Numbered from the stretch's first letter, positions 8,919 through 19,074 are shown. The stretch is 64,000 bases of DNA from Bosea sp. PAMC 26642 (GCF_001562255.1 NZ_CP014301.1:248001-312000); one strand, 5' to 3'. Notes: a model not told the origin generated them from the letters alone. A program made the numbers and translations.

Positions 8919-10160
8919 TCAGCCGCCGGGATCGCCGGTCCGGGGCGCCATCAGGCAGATCATGCGCGCCACCTCCCAGGATTTTTCGAAGGCCGGGATG
9001 GGCAGGAACTCGAAGCGCGAATGGAAATTATAGGCGCCGGTGAAGAAGTTCGGCGTCGGCAGGCCGCGCGCCGACAGGGCGGCGCCGTCCGTTCCACCGC
9101 GCATCGGGATCTGGTTGGGCCTGATCTGCAGCGCCTCAAGCGCCGCAAAGAGCAGGTCGACGGAGCGGCGGTCCTCGCCCAGTGAATCGTGGATGTTGCC
9201 GTAGGTGTCGCTGACGCTGCATGCGACGCGGCCGGTCGGATAGCGTTGCCCGATCGAGGCGGCGGCATCGTGCAGCTGCTGCTTGCGCTGCGCGAAACGG
9301 TCCTTGTCGAACTCGCGGACCAGGACCTTCAGCCGTGCCTCGCTGGCATTGGCGGCGATGGCGTTGAACCAGACATAGCCGTCGCGGCCCGCCGTGCGCT
9401 CCGGCGTCTCGGCCCGGTCGAACATGGCGATGAAATCATGGGCCATCAACACCGGGTTCACCATCACCCCCTTCGCCGACATCGGATGGGTACTTACGCC
9501 GGTGAAGACGATCTCGGCCTGCGCCGCGTTGAAGTTCTCGATCACAACTTCCCCGACTTCGCAGCAATCGATCGTGTAGGCGAAGTCGCAGTCGAAACGG
9601 CCAAGATCGAGCGCCTTCGCGCCGCGCAGCCCGATCTCCTCGTCGGGAACGAAGGCGACGAGAATGTCGCCATGGGCGTCATTGGGCCCAAGATGCCCGA
9701 GCAACGTCATGATCACCGTGATCGCGGCCTTGTTGTCGGCGCCGAGCACGCTCGTACCATCGCTCAGGATGATGTCGTCGCCCGCCCAGCGCACGATCTC
9801 GGGATGGTCTGCGACGCGCAGCCAGATATCTTCCGGCCCGTTCAGGCAGAGATCATGCCCTTCGAAGCGCTGGATCTGCGGCCGGATGTCGGGCGACAAC
9901 CCGACATCGACCGTGTCGAGATGCGCGATGAAGCCGATGCGCGGCGCGCCGGGGACGGTCCCGCGCCGCATCGCGGTCACGCAGGCATGCTCGTCGATGA
10001 CGACGCGATCGAGCCCGAGCGCGAGAAGCTCTTCAGACAGCAGTTGCGCGAGGTCCTGCTGGCCCGGCGTGCTCGGCAAGGGGACGGCGCTCGCATCGCT
10101 CTGGCTCGTCACCGCCGCATAGCGGAAGAAGCGCTCGATCAGTTCGTCGCGAATGCTCAT
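8919..10160 (-). CDS. pepT: Peptidase T (tripeptide aminopeptidase, M20 family)
   Basis: Cytoplasmic zinc tripeptidase, 413 residues. Metal and catalytic motifs: HLDTV (His80, Asp82), the SVLGADNKAA block, PDEEIG and the TIDCCEVGE block, with a final HSRFEFLPI histidine. ATG 10160 is chosen because the frame upstream of it only mirrors the gamma-glutamyltransferase gene. It lies 14 bp downstream of that gene and converges with the FAD oxidoreductase, leaving a 2-bp gap. Pairing with gamma-glutamyltransferase suggests joint peptide or glutathione turnover. Confidence 0.94.
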   Translation of the reverse strand: MSIRDELIERFFRYAAVTSQSDASAVPLPSTPGQQDLAQLLSEELLALGLDRVVIDEHACVTAMRRGTVPGAPRIGFIAHLDTVDVGLSPDIRPQIQRFEGHDLCLNGPEDIWLRVADHPEIVRWAGDDIILSDGTSVLGADNKAAITVIMTLLGHLGPNDAHGDILVAFVPDEEIGLRGAKALDLGRFDCDFAYTIDCCEVGEVVIENFNAAQAEIVFTGVSTHPMSAKGVMVNPVLMAHDFIAMFDRAETPERTAGRDGYVWFNAIAANASEARLKVLVREFDKDRFAQRKQQLHDAAASIGQRYPTGRVACSVSDTYGNIHDSLGEDRRSVDLLFAALEALQIRPNQIPMRGGTDGAALSARGLPTPNFFTGAYNFHSRFEFLPIPAFEKSWEVARMICLMAPRTGDPGG

Positions 10161-10174
10161 CCGGCCTTCAACCC

Positions 10175-11773
10175 TCACACCGCCACCACATAACCGTCCC
10201 GCCTTGGATCGGCCGCCCCCGTCATCACCCCCGTCGCCGGATCGACCGCTACCGCCTGCATCCCGCCGCAGCGCATCGTCCAGCCGGTATCGAAGGCCTC
10301 GATCGCGTGGCCGCGGGCCTGCAGTTCGGCGATCGTCTCCGGCGAAATGCGGTTCTCTGCCTGAATGAAGCGGCCGTCCCAGAGCCGCGCGCGCGGCGCC
10401 TCGATGGCCTCCTGCAGCGGCAATCTGAAGTCGAGATACTGTACCATCGCCTGGGTTTGGGTTTGCATGATGCCGTAGCTGCCGGGCGTGCCCAGCGCGA
10501 CCACGGGCTTGTCGTCTCGGGTCGAGAGGCTGGGCGACATGCACATCGGCAGCTCCGAGCCCGGCCGCGAGCGGTTCGGGCTGCCGGTCTGGACGTCGGC
10601 CCAGTACAGGAAATTGTTCAGGCACAAGCCCGTGCCGGGCACCACGACGCCGCTGCCGAAGGGGCTGCCGAGGCTGTTGGTGATGCAGATAAGGTTGCCC
10701 TCGCGGTCGCCGACCGAGAACGAGGTCGTATGCGCCGGGTCCTCGCCCTCCTGCGGCGTCCACTGCTCGGTCGGGCCGCTGATCGGCATCCCGTCGCGGA
10801 CGCGGTCCCGAAGCGCTTCGACGAAACCGTCCGACAGGATCTCGCCGAGCTTCGCAGCCGACGGATTGTTGTTGGCGATCCGCACCCCCGCAGCCAGGCG
10901 GATGGCGCGATAGACCAGATCGAGATGCTCGGCTCCGTCCTTTGGCAGGCTACCGAGATCGAAGCCTTCGAGGATGCGCAGGGACAAGAGGAACTGGAAG
11001 GCCTCGCAGGTCGGCGGCGGCACATGGATGTCGATGCCGCGATAGGAGGCGCTCAGCGGATCGCGCCAGCGCGGCGCGACCGCGGCAAGGTCGGCCATCG
11101 TCATCGTGCCGCCTAGCGATGCCAGATGCGCGACGATCCGCTCGCCGAGTTCGCCGCGATAGAGATGGTCGGGGCCGTTGGCGGCAATTCCCGATAGCGT
11201 CCGCGCCAGATCGGGCTGCCGCAGCAGCGTGCCGAGCGCCACTGGGCCACCATCGGGCAGATAGTCCGCCGCGAAATCGGGATAGAGCTCGGGCCAGGCC
11301 TCCAGCAGCGGCGCCTGCTCGTTGAACTCGGCGACGCCGAACTCGGCCAGGGCAAAGCCGTCCTCCGCCAGAGCGATCGCGGGTGCCAGGATCTCGGCGA
11401 GCGGCTTGCGGCCATATCTCGCGGCGATCTCACACCAGCCGGCGAGATTGCCGGGCATGGCGACCGACAACGCGCCGCGCTCAAGGTCGGAGCGCTTGCT
11501 GAAGCGCTCGGGCTGGAAGCTCGCCTGGATCGGCGGCACGAAGTCGAGCACCCGGACCCGGGCTTCGGCTGCGACCCACATCGTCGCCGAGCCCATGCCG
11601 AACAGGCTCGACATGAACGGCTCGACGACGTTCAGCGCTGCCGCCGTCGCGGCCGCCGCGTCGAAGGCGTTGCCGCCTTCCATCAGCAGCCGCGCTCCGG
11701 CCTGCGCAGCCAAAGGATGAGCGGCGGCGACCATGCCGTGGCGAGAGCTTATCGTCGGTCGGCGGCCATGCAT
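10175..11773 (-). CDS. Gamma-glutamyltransferase family protein (no signal peptide)
   Basis: 532-residue Ntn-hydrolase. Autocleavage would occur before Thr349 in AHTTSFSVGD; the GSSSSP-like pocket is represented by LGSPFGSG and the C-terminal GTPGSYGIMQTQ block. Classical secreted GGTs begin with a signal peptide, but this one starts MHGRRPTISSRHGMVAAAHP, so it is probably cytoplasmic, like the GGT-like acylases. First gene of a pepT-containing pair. It may act on gamma-glutamyl or other N-acyl amino compounds rather than glutathione. Confidence 0.9.
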   Translation of the reverse strand: MHGRRPTISSRHGMVAAAHPLAAQAGARLLMEGGNAFDAAAATAAALNVVEPFMSSLFGMGSATMWVAAEARVRVLDFVPPIQASFQPERFSKRSDLERGALSVAMPGNLAGWCEIAARYGRKPLAEILAPAIALAEDGFALAEFGVAEFNEQAPLLEAWPELYPDFAADYLPDGGPVALGTLLRQPDLARTLSGIAANGPDHLYRGELGERIVAHLASLGGTMTMADLAAVAPRWRDPLSASYRGIDIHVPPPTCEAFQFLLSLRILEGFDLGSLPKDGAEHLDLVYRAIRLAAGVRIANNNPSAAKLGEILSDGFVEALRDRVRDGMPISGPTEQWTPQEGEDPAHTTSFSVGDREGNLICITNSLGSPFGSGVVVPGTGLCLNNFLYWADVQTGSPNRSRPGSELPMCMSPSLSTRDDKPVVALGTPGSYGIMQTQTQAMVQYLDFRLPLQEAIEAPRARLWDGRFIQAENRISPETIAELQARGHAIEAFDTGWTMRCGGMQAVAVDPATGVMTGAADPRRDGYVVAV

Positions 11774-11837
11774 GGACTTTGTTCCCTGTCGTCGCAGCCG
11801 GCATCGCCGACGCAGCGATCAGACCACATTTTGCGTC

Positions 11838-12605
11838 TCAGAACAGGCTGCCTTGCCCGTCGTTTCCGGGGTTGCGGGTCGCCTTGCGCGCATGGCTCGG
11901 AGCAGGTGGCATTCGAGCGGCGGCGGTCGAAGCGTCGAACGGCTCCTGCACCTCCGGCCCGTCATTGGCGACCTTGTTCACGGCGGGGCCGATCCTGACC
12001 ATCTCCAGCAGATCGTCCGGCGGCGGGCGCAGCAGCGCGGACGCCTCCTTCGGCTCGGTCGCCGGGTCGAGCCAGAGCCCGAAATGGCGCGGATCGACGA
12101 TCACCGGGCAGCGTTCGTGGATCGCCGCCATCAGCCCGTTCGCGGGGCCGTTGACCAGCGCGACCGTGTCGATCTCCGAGCCGTCCTGCGAATGCCATGT
12201 CTCCCACAGCGCGGCAAAGGCAAACAGGCCGCGATCGGGCTTGCGGAACAGATACGCCCGGTTTTCCCCGCGCGGACCCTGCGCGATTCGGTGCCATTCG
12301 TAGAAGCCATCGACGGGCATCAGGCAGCGCCTGCGCGTCAGCGCCGCGCGGAAGGAGGGCTTTTCGGCAGCGGTCTCGCCCCTGATGTTGATCACCAGCG
12401 GAAAGTCCTTCGGATCCTTGACCCAGCCGGGAATGAAACCCCAGCGCATCAGGATGAACTGGCGTGCGCCCTCATGCAGCCGCACCACCGGCACTGGCTG
12501 CGTCGGCGCGATGTTGTAGCGCGGCGGAAAGTTCGGCTGCTCGTCGTAGCCGAAGAGCGCACGCATCGCTTCCGGCGGCAGGGTGATGGCATAGCGTCCG
12601 CACAT
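11838..12605 (-). CDS. yedK: SOS response-associated peptidase (SRAP/YedK/HMCES)
   Basis: Crosslinks to abasic sites in single-stranded DNA through its N-terminal cysteine. 255 residues beginning MCGRYAIT, so Cys2 is exposed after Met removal. The conserved YNIAPTQPVPVV, the active-site glutamate in GFYEWHR and the HERCPVIV histidine are present. Starts divergently from the small gene at 12694 with under 90 bp between. No clear LexA box of the alphaproteobacterial GTTC-N7-GTTC type is seen in that gap. Confidence 0.93.
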   Translation of the reverse strand: MCGRYAITLPPEAMRALFGYDEQPNFPPRYNIAPTQPVPVVRLHEGARQFILMRWGFIPGWVKDPKDFPLVINIRGETAAEKPSFRAALTRRRCLMPVDGFYEWHRIAQGPRGENRAYLFRKPDRGLFAFAALWETWHSQDGSEIDTVALVNGPANGLMAAIHERCPVIVDPRHFGLWLDPATEPKEASALLRPPPDDLLEMVRIGPAVNKVANDGPEVQEPFDASTAAARMPPAPSHARKATRNPGNDGQGSLF

Positions 12606-12693
12606 GATCTGCCAGATGTGTCGGGACGAAGCGGATCGATCAATACTTTATTCGGGTTTTGCGCCGATACTCGCGTTTCCCGCGAGGTCTCTT

Positions 12694-13194
12694 ATGAACC
12701 TGCCCGCAATGAAGGTACCGGCTGTTGCGGTGGATGATCGGCTGTCCGCGATGGTCGGCCCGCAGCTTTCGACCGACTATCTCAATCGTTACGGTGAAGC
12801 TTTGATGCTGATCGAGATGGCGCCGGCGGATCGTACCATCCTCGGCGATCTGCAGACTTGGCGATTCATCGGCTATCGCGAGCATTTCCAGGATTCGCCG
12901 CTGCGCTGCGCCTCTTCGGCGCTGCTGGCCTATGACCGGCTTGCCAGTGGTCGCAGGAAGGCCTTCGAGAAGCTCTGCCTTGCGATGGCGCGCCTGATCC
13001 ACACCGTGACGGCCGTTCTGGCGGAGATGCCGGGCGCCGCCGATACGGCCATGGTCGTCGATGTCGCCAGCGAAGCCCTGCGCAGCCTGATCGCCCGTGC
13101 GACCCAGTTCATCAACGCCAACGGCGATATCGATATCACGACGCTCGATGGCGGGGCGCTGCAGGCGCAGATCGACGCATTGCTGGCGGGCTGA
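12694..13194 (+). CDS. Conserved hypothetical protein, about 166 residues
   Basis: I do not recognise a family. ATG 12694 (MNLPAMKVPAVAVDDRLS) follows a CGAGG ribosome-binding site; an upstream in-frame ATG at 12604 overlaps the divergent SRAP start and is unlikely. The protein is soluble, mainly helical and leucine/alanine rich in its second half, with no signal peptide, cysteine cluster or membrane segment. It ends 4 bp before the convergent tlyA stop codon. The divergent neighbour is the DNA-crosslinking SRAP protein, so shared regulation is possible. Confidence 0.75.
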   Translation: MNLPAMKVPAVAVDDRLSAMVGPQLSTDYLNRYGEALMLIEMAPADRTILGDLQTWRFIGYREHFQDSPLRCASSALLAYDRLASGRRKAFEKLCLAMARLIHTVTAVLAEMPGAADTAMVVDVASEALRSLIARATQFINANGDIDITTLDGGALQAQIDALLAG

Positions 13195-13197
13195 AAT

Positions 13198-13926
13198 TCA
13201 GCCGAGCTTCCGGCCGCCGATCAGGAATTCGCGATTGCCGTCGCCTCCAGTGATGGGGGAGGGGATCGGCCCCTCGACCGCGAAGCGCAGATCGCCGAGC
13301 AGGCCTGCGATCTCCTCGCAGACCTTCTGGTGGATCGCCTCGTCCCGGACCACGCCCTTCTTCAAGGCGGCACGGCCGGCCTCGAATTGCGGCTTGATCA
13401 GCGCGACGATTCTGCCATGGGGCGCCAGCAGCGCCGCCACGGGCGGCAGCACGAGCTGCAGCGAGATGAAGCTTACATCGATCACCGCGAGTGCCGGCGC
13501 TTCTCCCAGTTCCGAGGTCGAGAGCGAGCGTACGTCGCGGCCCTCCAGGCTGACCACGCGCGGGTCGCTGCGCAATGAGGCGTGAAGCTGGCCGTGCCCG
13601 ACATCCACTGCATGGACCCGGGCCGCCCCCCGCCTCAGCAGCAGGTCGGTGAAACCGCCCGTCGATGCGCCGATATCGAGGCAGGCGCAGCCGGCAGGGT
13701 CGAAGCCGAAGGCATCGAGCGCAGCCTCGAGCTTGAGGCCGCCGCGCGAGACGTAAGGGTGAGGCGCCGTAGCCCGGATTTCGGCATCGGCGGCGATCAT
13801 GGACGAGGCCTTGCGCACGACCTCGCCATCGGCCGTCACGAGCCCGGCGGCGATCGCGGCCTGGGCGCGGGCCCGGCTTTCGAACAGGCCGCGCTCGACG
13901 AGAAACTGATCGGCCCGGCTCTTCAT
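13198..13926 (-). CDS. tlyA: TlyA family rRNA (cytidine-2'-O)-methyltransferase
   Basis: 242 residues. N-terminal S4 RNA-binding domain (about 1-60, MKSRADQFLVERGLFESR) followed by an FtsJ-like SAM fold: CLDIGASTGGFTDLLL is motif I, VIDVSFISL and ALIKPQFEAG follow. Relatives 2'-O-methylate 16S/23S rRNA and some were described as hemolysins. ATG 13926 is chosen since the start at 14031 lies inside dxs. Nineteen bases downstream of dxs on the same strand, the usual order in this group. Confidence 0.92.
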   Translation of the reverse strand: MKSRADQFLVERGLFESRARAQAAIAAGLVTADGEVVRKASSMIAADAEIRATAPHPYVSRGGLKLEAALDAFGFDPAGCACLDIGASTGGFTDLLLRRGAARVHAVDVGHGQLHASLRSDPRVVSLEGRDVRSLSTSELGEAPALAVIDVSFISLQLVLPPVAALLAPHGRIVALIKPQFEAGRAALKKGVVRDEAIHQKVCEEIAGLLGDLRFAVEGPIPSPITGGDGNREFLIGGRKLG

Positions 13927-13945
13927 GGTGAGTTTCGCCTGACGC

Positions 13946-15859
13946 TCAGGCCCGTCTGGCGGCCTCGGAGACGCCGAGCGCATCCTCGACGGTCCTGACG
14001 ATGCCCGCCGCGTCCAGACCGGCATGGGCATACATCGCTTCGGGCTTGTCGTGGTCCTGGAAGATGTCCGGCAGCGTCAGCGTCCTGATCTTCAGCCCGC
14101 CATCGAGCAGGCCCATGCGCGCCAGGAGATGCAGCACATGGCTGCCGAAGCCGCCGACCGAGCCTTCCTCGACGGTAATCAGGATCTCGTGTTCGCGGGC
14201 GAGCCGCAGGATCAGCGCCTCGTCGAGCGGCTTGGCGAAGCGCGCATCGGCCACTGTGGTCGAGAGGCCGCGTTGGCCGAGCAGTTCGGCAGCGCTCAGG
14301 CACTCCGCCAGTCGTGTGCCCAGGGACAGCAGCGCGACGCGCGTACCCTCGCGCACGACCCGTCCCTTACCGATCTCAAGCGGCACGCCGAATTGCGGCA
14401 GCTCGACGCCGACGCCCTCGCCGCGTGGGTAGCGGAAGGCGATCGGGCCGGCGTCGTAGTCGGCCGCGGTCGCGACCATATGCGTCAGCTCGGCCTCGTC
14501 GGCTGCCGCCATCACCACCATGTCGGGCAGGCAGGCGAGATAGGCGATGTCGAACGCGCCCGCATGGGTCGCTCCGTCGGCACCGACGAGACCGGCCCGG
14601 TCGAGCGCGAATCGCACCGGCAGCTTCTGGATCGCGACGTCATGCACAACCTGGTCGTAGGCGCGCTGCAGGAAGGTCGAGTAGATCGCGCAGAACGGCT
14701 TGTAGCCCTCGGTGGCGAGCCCCGCCGCGAAAGTCACGGCGTGCTGCTCGGCGATGCCGACATCGAAGGTCCGGCCGGGAAACTCCTTGGCGAAGGCGTC
14801 GAGGCCGGTTCCCGACGGCATCGCGGCCGTGACGGCCACGATCCGGTCGTCTTCGCGGGCCGCCTTGATCAGGGCGTTGCCGAACACCCCGGTATAGCTC
14901 GGTGCGTTGGCCGGGGCCTTGGTCTGCTGGCCGGTGACGGGATCGAACCTGACCACGGCATGGTATTTGTCGGGCGTGGCCTCGGCCGGGGCATAGCCCT
15001 TGCCCTTCTGCGTCACGACATGGACGAGGATCGGGCCGTTGCCGGCATCGCGGACATTGCGCAGGACCGGCAGCAGATGGTCGAGATTATGCCCGTCGAT
15101 CGGCCCGACATAGTAGAAGCCGAGTTCCTCGAACAGCGTCCCGCCGGTCCAGAACCCACGTGCGAACTCCTCGGTGCGTTTGGCCTTGTCGTGGAGGAAG
15201 CGCGGCAGCCGCTCGGCCAGATGCTTGGCGACCTCCCGCAGCGAGCGGTAGGTCCGACCCGAGACGAGCCGCGCCAGATAGGCCGACATCGCGCCGACGG
15301 GCGGCGCGATCGACATGTCGTTGTCGTTGAGGATCACCACGAGGCGCGAGCCGAGCGCGCCGGCATTGTTCATCGCCTCATAGGCCATGCCGGCCGACAT
15401 CGCGCCGTCGCCGATCACGGCGATGACGTTGTTGGGCTTGCCGGCAAGGTCGCGCGCCACGGCCATGCCGAGCCCGGCCGAGATCGAGGTCGAGGAATGG
15501 GCGGCGCCGAACGGGTCGTATTCGCTTTCGGCTCGCTTGGTGAAGCCCGACAGGCCACCGGGCTGGCGCAAGGTGCGGATGCGTTCGCGCCGGCCGGTCA
15601 GAATCTTGTGCGGATAGGCCTGATGGCCGACATCCCAGATCAGCCGGTCGCGCGGCGTGTCGAAGACATGATGCAAGGCGACCGTCAGCTCGACCACGCC
15701 GAGGCCGGCGCCGAGGTGCCCGCCCGTCACCGAGACGGCGTCGATCGTCTCCAGACGCAACTCGTCCGCGAGCTGGCGCAGATCGCTATCGGCCAGCTTG
15801 CGCAGGTCGGCGGGCGTATCGACGCGGTCGAGAAGGGGAGTGGGGGCGCGTTTCGTCAC
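13946..15859 (-). CDS. dxs: 1-deoxy-D-xylulose-5-phosphate synthase
   Basis: Entry enzyme of the MEP isoprenoid pathway: pyruvate plus glyceraldehyde-3-phosphate, TPP-dependent. 637 residues, normal length. The TPP motif [19 protein letters not shown] and later LNDNDMSIA, the catalytic glutamate region, [13 protein letters not shown] and [18 protein letters not shown] (pyrimidine domain) are visible. Followed by tlyA. In many Hyphomicrobiales xseB lies directly upstream; here xseB is 7.7 kb away. Confidence 0.97.
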   Translation of the reverse strand: MTKRAPTPLLDRVDTPADLRKLADSDLRQLADELRLETIDAVSVTGGHLGAGLGVVELTVALHHVFDTPRDRLIWDVGHQAYPHKILTGRRERIRTLRQPGGLSGFTKRAESEYDPFGAAHSSTSISAGLGMAVARDLAGKPNNVIAVIGDGAMSAGMAYEAMNNAGALGSRLVVILNDNDMSIAPPVGAMSAYLARLVSGRTYRSLREVAKHLAERLPRFLHDKAKRTEEFARGFWTGGTLFEELGFYYVGPIDGHNLDHLLPVLRNVRDAGNGPILVHVVTQKGKGYAPAEATPDKYHAVVRFDPVTGQQTKAPANAPSYTGVFGNALIKAAREDDRIVAVTAAMPSGTGLDAFAKEFPGRTFDVGIAEQHAVTFAAGLATEGYKPFCAIYSTFLQRAYDQVVHDVAIQKLPVRFALDRAGLVGADGATHAGAFDIAYLACLPDMVVMAAADEAELTHMVATAADYDAGPIAFRYPRGEGVGVELPQFGVPLEIGKGRVVREGTRVALLSLGTRLAECLSAAELLGQRGLSTTVADARFAKPLDEALILRLAREHEILITVEEGSVGGFGSHVLHLLARMGLLDGGLKIRTLTLPDIFQDHDKPEAMYAHAGLDAAGIVRTVEDALGVSEAARRA

Positions 15860-15984
15860 GGAACCGGTCTATCGCATCGGCAAGGGCTGACACAAGGCCG
15901 CGCCGGAAGGTGATTGCGCCTGGAGGGCTGGCGCGCAATTTGCTGAACTTCCATAGTCACAACATTGCCGCAGCGGAACCCAAC

Positions 15985-17625
15985 ATGCAGATCACCATCG
16001 TCCAGAGAGCCATGTCCAGGGTTCGCCGCGTGTCGAGATGGCTGTCATGCGGCGCCATCGCCGGCGCGATCTTTATGTCAGGCGGCGCCGATGCCCAGAC
16101 GCTTCGCATCGCGATGACCTCGTCCGATATCCCGACCGCGACCGGCCTGCCCAATAACGGCTTCGAGGGTATGCGCTTCCTCGGCTACCCGAGCTTCGAA
16201 TCGCTCGTGCTCTGGGACCTGAGCCGGACCGACCGGCTCGCCACGCTGCGTCCCGGTCTGGCCGAGCGCTGGGAGCAGGCCTCCGAGGACAACAGGACCT
16301 GGATCTTCCATCTGCGCCGGGGCGTGAGGTTTCATGATGGCACGGATTTCGACGCCGACGCCGTGATCTGGAACCTGGAGCGCTATTTCAACAAGGACTC
16401 CGCCCAGTTCGAGCCGCCGGCGGCGGCGATCGTGCGAGCCCGCGCACCGATCGTCACCGGCTACCGCAAGCTGGGGGACGCCACGGTCGCGATCACGACC
16501 GCGAGCCCGGCATCCTATTTTCCCTATATGGCCGCCCTGATCCTGTTCTCGTCGCCGACTTCGTTCGAGAAGGCGGGCCGGGACTGGGCCAAAGTCGGCG
16601 TGATGGGGGCGGCCGGCACAGGCCCCTTCCGGATTGCGAATGTGGTCCCGCGCGAGCGTGTCGAACTCACGCGCAACGATGGCTATTGGGACTCAGCCCA
16701 CAAGGCCAGGGTCGAAAAAATCGTGCTGATGCCGATCCCGGAGGCCAGCGCCCGCCTTGCCGCGCTGCGCGCCGGCCGGGTCGACTGGATCGAGGTTCCG
16801 CCTGCCGACGGTATTCCCTCGCTGAAGCAGGCCGGCTTTTCGATCGTGAGCGGCTCATATCCGCATGTCTGGCCATGGTTCTTCAACATCGCCGCGACCA
16901 ACAGCCCCTTCAAGGACGTCCGCGTTCGGCAGGCGCTGAACTATTGCGTCGATCGGGACGGGATCGTCGCTCTGCTCAACGGCACGGCGGAGCCCGCTAT
17001 CGGCTGGCTCCAGGCAAGCGACCCGGACTTCGGCAAGCCGGAAAACCGCTACGGGTTCGATCCCGCCCGCGGGAGGGCACTGCTGGCCGAGGCCGGCTTC
17101 ACCGCCGGGAAGCGGCTGTCCTTCAAGGTCATGATCTCGACCTCCGGGTCAGGCCAGATGTCGCCGCTCCCGATGAACGAGTTCCTGCAGGCCAGCCTCA
17201 AGGAAGCCTGCGGCGTCGATATCGAGTTCGTCGTCACCGAATGGCAGGTGCTCCTGAACAACATGCGTGCTTTGCCCGATGCCTCGGCCCTGAACGGCGC
17301 GCTCGCGCTGAACATCAGCTCACCCTCCACCGACCCCAGCGTCATGGCCCGCTACTTCGCGGCGGCGGGCGCACCGCCCAACGGCTTCAACTTCGCACAG
17401 TGGAAGGATGAGGCTTTCGAGGCGGCCTTCGCCAGGCTCGCGGCCGCCACCGATGCGAGAACGATCGCCGAGCAGACGGCGCTCGCCCATGAGCGGCTGG
17501 TCGACAACCCGCCCTGGCTCTACATCGTCCATGATCTCAACCCGCGCGCCATGTCGCGCAGGGTGACGGGTTTCGTCTCCCCGCAGTCCTGGTTCGTCGA
17601 TCTGACGGCCGTCAACATGCAGTGA
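15985..17625 (+). CDS. ABC transporter substrate-binding protein, peptide/nickel type (SBP family 5), orphan
   Basis: Secreted periplasmic ligand-binding protein. Signal peptide with Arg-rich n-region (MSRVRRVSRWLS), hydrophobic core and GADAQ cleavage site. Family-5 marks include WIFHLRRGVRFHDGTDF near residue 105 and GTGPFRI near 205. ATG 15985 or ATG 16012 are both possible; the latter has AGAGA just upstream. No permease or ATPase gene adjoins. The stop overlaps a possible GTG start of an amidase, so the pair is an operon. It is clearly homologous to the binding protein at 32691-34280. Confidence 0.88.
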   Translation: MQITIVQRAMSRVRRVSRWLSCGAIAGAIFMSGGADAQTLRIAMTSSDIPTATGLPNNGFEGMRFLGYPSFESLVLWDLSRTDRLATLRPGLAERWEQASEDNRTWIFHLRRGVRFHDGTDFDADAVIWNLERYFNKDSAQFEPPAAAIVRARAPIVTGYRKLGDATVAITTASPASYFPYMAALILFSSPTSFEKAGRDWAKVGVMGAAGTGPFRIANVVPRERVELTRNDGYWDSAHKARVEKIVLMPIPEASARLAALRAGRVDWIEVPPADGIPSLKQAGFSIVSGSYPHVWPWFFNIAATNSPFKDVRVRQALNYCVDRDGIVALLNGTAEPAIGWLQASDPDFGKPENRYGFDPARGRALLAEAGFTAGKRLSFKVMISTSGSGQMSPLPMNEFLQASLKEACGVDIEFVVTEWQVLLNNMRALPDASALNGALALNISSPSTDPSVMARYFAAAGAPPNGFNFAQWKDEAFEAAFARLAAATDARTIAEQTALAHERLVDNPPWLYIVHDLNPRAMSRRVTGFVSPQSWFVDLTAVNMQ

Positions 17626-17630
17626 CCGCC

Positions 17631-19043
17631 ATGAATGATACATCCGCGAATGTGACCGATCTCGCGCTGCTGCCGGCCCATGTGCTGGCACGCGAGATCG
17701 CTGCCAGAAGGATATCTCCGGTCGATGTCGTCGATGCGCTGCTCAGGCGCATCGACAGGTTCGAGCCGAAGCTGCAATCCTTCGTTTCGGTCTATGGCAT
17801 GGATGCTCGCCTGGCGGCGGAAGGCGCCGACAAGGCCATCCGCTCCGGTCATGCCGTCGGCCCGCTCCACGGCGTTCCGGTCGCGCTCAAGGATCTGATC
17901 GAACTCGAAGGCCGCGTCACCACCGGCGGCTCGGCGATGTGGCGCAAGCGCCGCTCCACGGTGACCGCGACGATCGCCCGACGCATGATCGCCCAAGGCA
18001 TGATCGTCCTCGGCAAGACCCATACCGTCGAGTTCGCCTATGGTGGCTGGGGCACCAATCAGCACATGGGCACGCCCCACAATCCTTGGGACGCGACCGA
18101 TGCGCGGACGCCGGGCGGCTCGAGCAGCGGCTCTGGCGTCGCTGTCGCGAGCCGGCTCGCGCCTTGGGCGATCGGCACCGATACCGGCGGCTCGGTGCGC
18201 CTCCCGGCAGCCTACTGCGGATTGACCGGCTTGAAGGCGACGATCGGGCGCATCTCGACCTACGGTATCCTGCCGCTCTCGACCACGCTCGATACACCGG
18301 GCCCGATGGCCCGCACCGTCGAGGATGCGGCGCTGCTCTACAACGTGCTGCAGGGTCCCGATCCGCTGGATCCCAACACCCGTGGCATCGCCGCGGCCGA
18401 TCCGATGCCGACCCTGAAACGCGGCGTGCGCGGCCTTCGCATCGCGCATATGCCCGAGGCCGAGCGCGAGGGCGTCGATGCGGAAATGCTGGCGGCCTAT
18501 GACGCCTCGCTCGACCTGCTGGCGAAACTTGGCGCCGAGATCGTCGAGATCAGGCTTCCGTTCCTGTTGGGTGATTTCGTCGCTGCGCAGGCGGTGACGG
18601 CCGCCGAAGCCTATTTTTTCGATCGCGAACTGGTCGACGATCCGCAGGCCCAGCTCGACGAGGCGGTGCGCCCGCGCATCCTGGCTGGAGCGAAAGTCTC
18701 CGCCCAGGACTATCTCGCGACGAAGCGCCTGCAGGCCCAGTCGAAGCGGATCATGGCCGAAGCGATGCAAGGGATCGACGCCCTGCTGACCCCGACGACG
18801 CCGACCCCTGCGATCAGACTGGCCGACGTCGATCAGATGGTCTTTCCCTCGCGGTTCACACGGTTCGGCAATTTCCTCGAAATGTGCGCGCTCTCGCTGC
18901 CCAACGGCTTCACCGCCGGCGGCCTGCCGCTCTCTTTGCAGATCTGCTGCCAGGGCTATGAGGAGGCGACGGCGCTACGCATCGGCTACGCGCTGCAGCA
19001 CGCGACCGACTATCATCTCAGGGTGCCGCCGATGGTGGCGTGA
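17631..19043 (+). CDS. Amidase signature family amidase
   Basis: Hydrolyses amide bonds with a Ser-cisSer-Lys triad. The lysine lies in VPVALKDLI (about residue 85) and the serines in GGSSSGSGVAVA plus TDTGGSVR (about 160-190). About 470 residues. ATG 17631 follows the binding-protein stop by 5 bp; GTG 17622 would overlap that stop. No signal peptide, so the substrate is probably imported first. The exact amide (aryl, acyl amino acid, glutamyl-tRNA type) cannot be told; GatA is unlikely without gatC/gatB nearby. Confidence 0.9.
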   Translation: MNDTSANVTDLALLPAHVLAREIAARRISPVDVVDALLRRIDRFEPKLQSFVSVYGMDARLAAEGADKAIRSGHAVGPLHGVPVALKDLIELEGRVTTGGSAMWRKRRSTVTATIARRMIAQGMIVLGKTHTVEFAYGGWGTNQHMGTPHNPWDATDARTPGGSSSGSGVAVASRLAPWAIGTDTGGSVRLPAAYCGLTGLKATIGRISTYGILPLSTTLDTPGPMARTVEDAALLYNVLQGPDPLDPNTRGIAAADPMPTLKRGVRGLRIAHMPEAEREGVDAEMLAAYDASLDLLAKLGAEIVEIRLPFLLGDFVAAQAVTAAEAYFFDRELVDDPQAQLDEAVRPRILAGAKVSAQDYLATKRLQAQSKRIMAEAMQGIDALLTPTTPTPAIRLADVDQMVFPSRFTRFGNFLEMCALSLPNGFTAGGLPLSLQICCQGYEEATALRIGYALQHATDYHLRVPPMVA

Positions 19044-19074
19044 GGTTCGTCCGCGCTTATGAATATCGATGGCC

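Noticed and set aside
10161..10763. A 5' extension of pepT to 10763
   Set aside because: The added residues mirror the gamma-glutamyltransferase gene in another frame; peptidase T begins at MSIRDELIERF (ATG 10160).
14024..15913. A 629-codon open frame antisense to dxs
   Set aside because: Dxs is strongly supported by motifs on the other strand; the antisense product is Arg/His/Gly rich with no recognisable domain and reflects high-GC codon shadowing.
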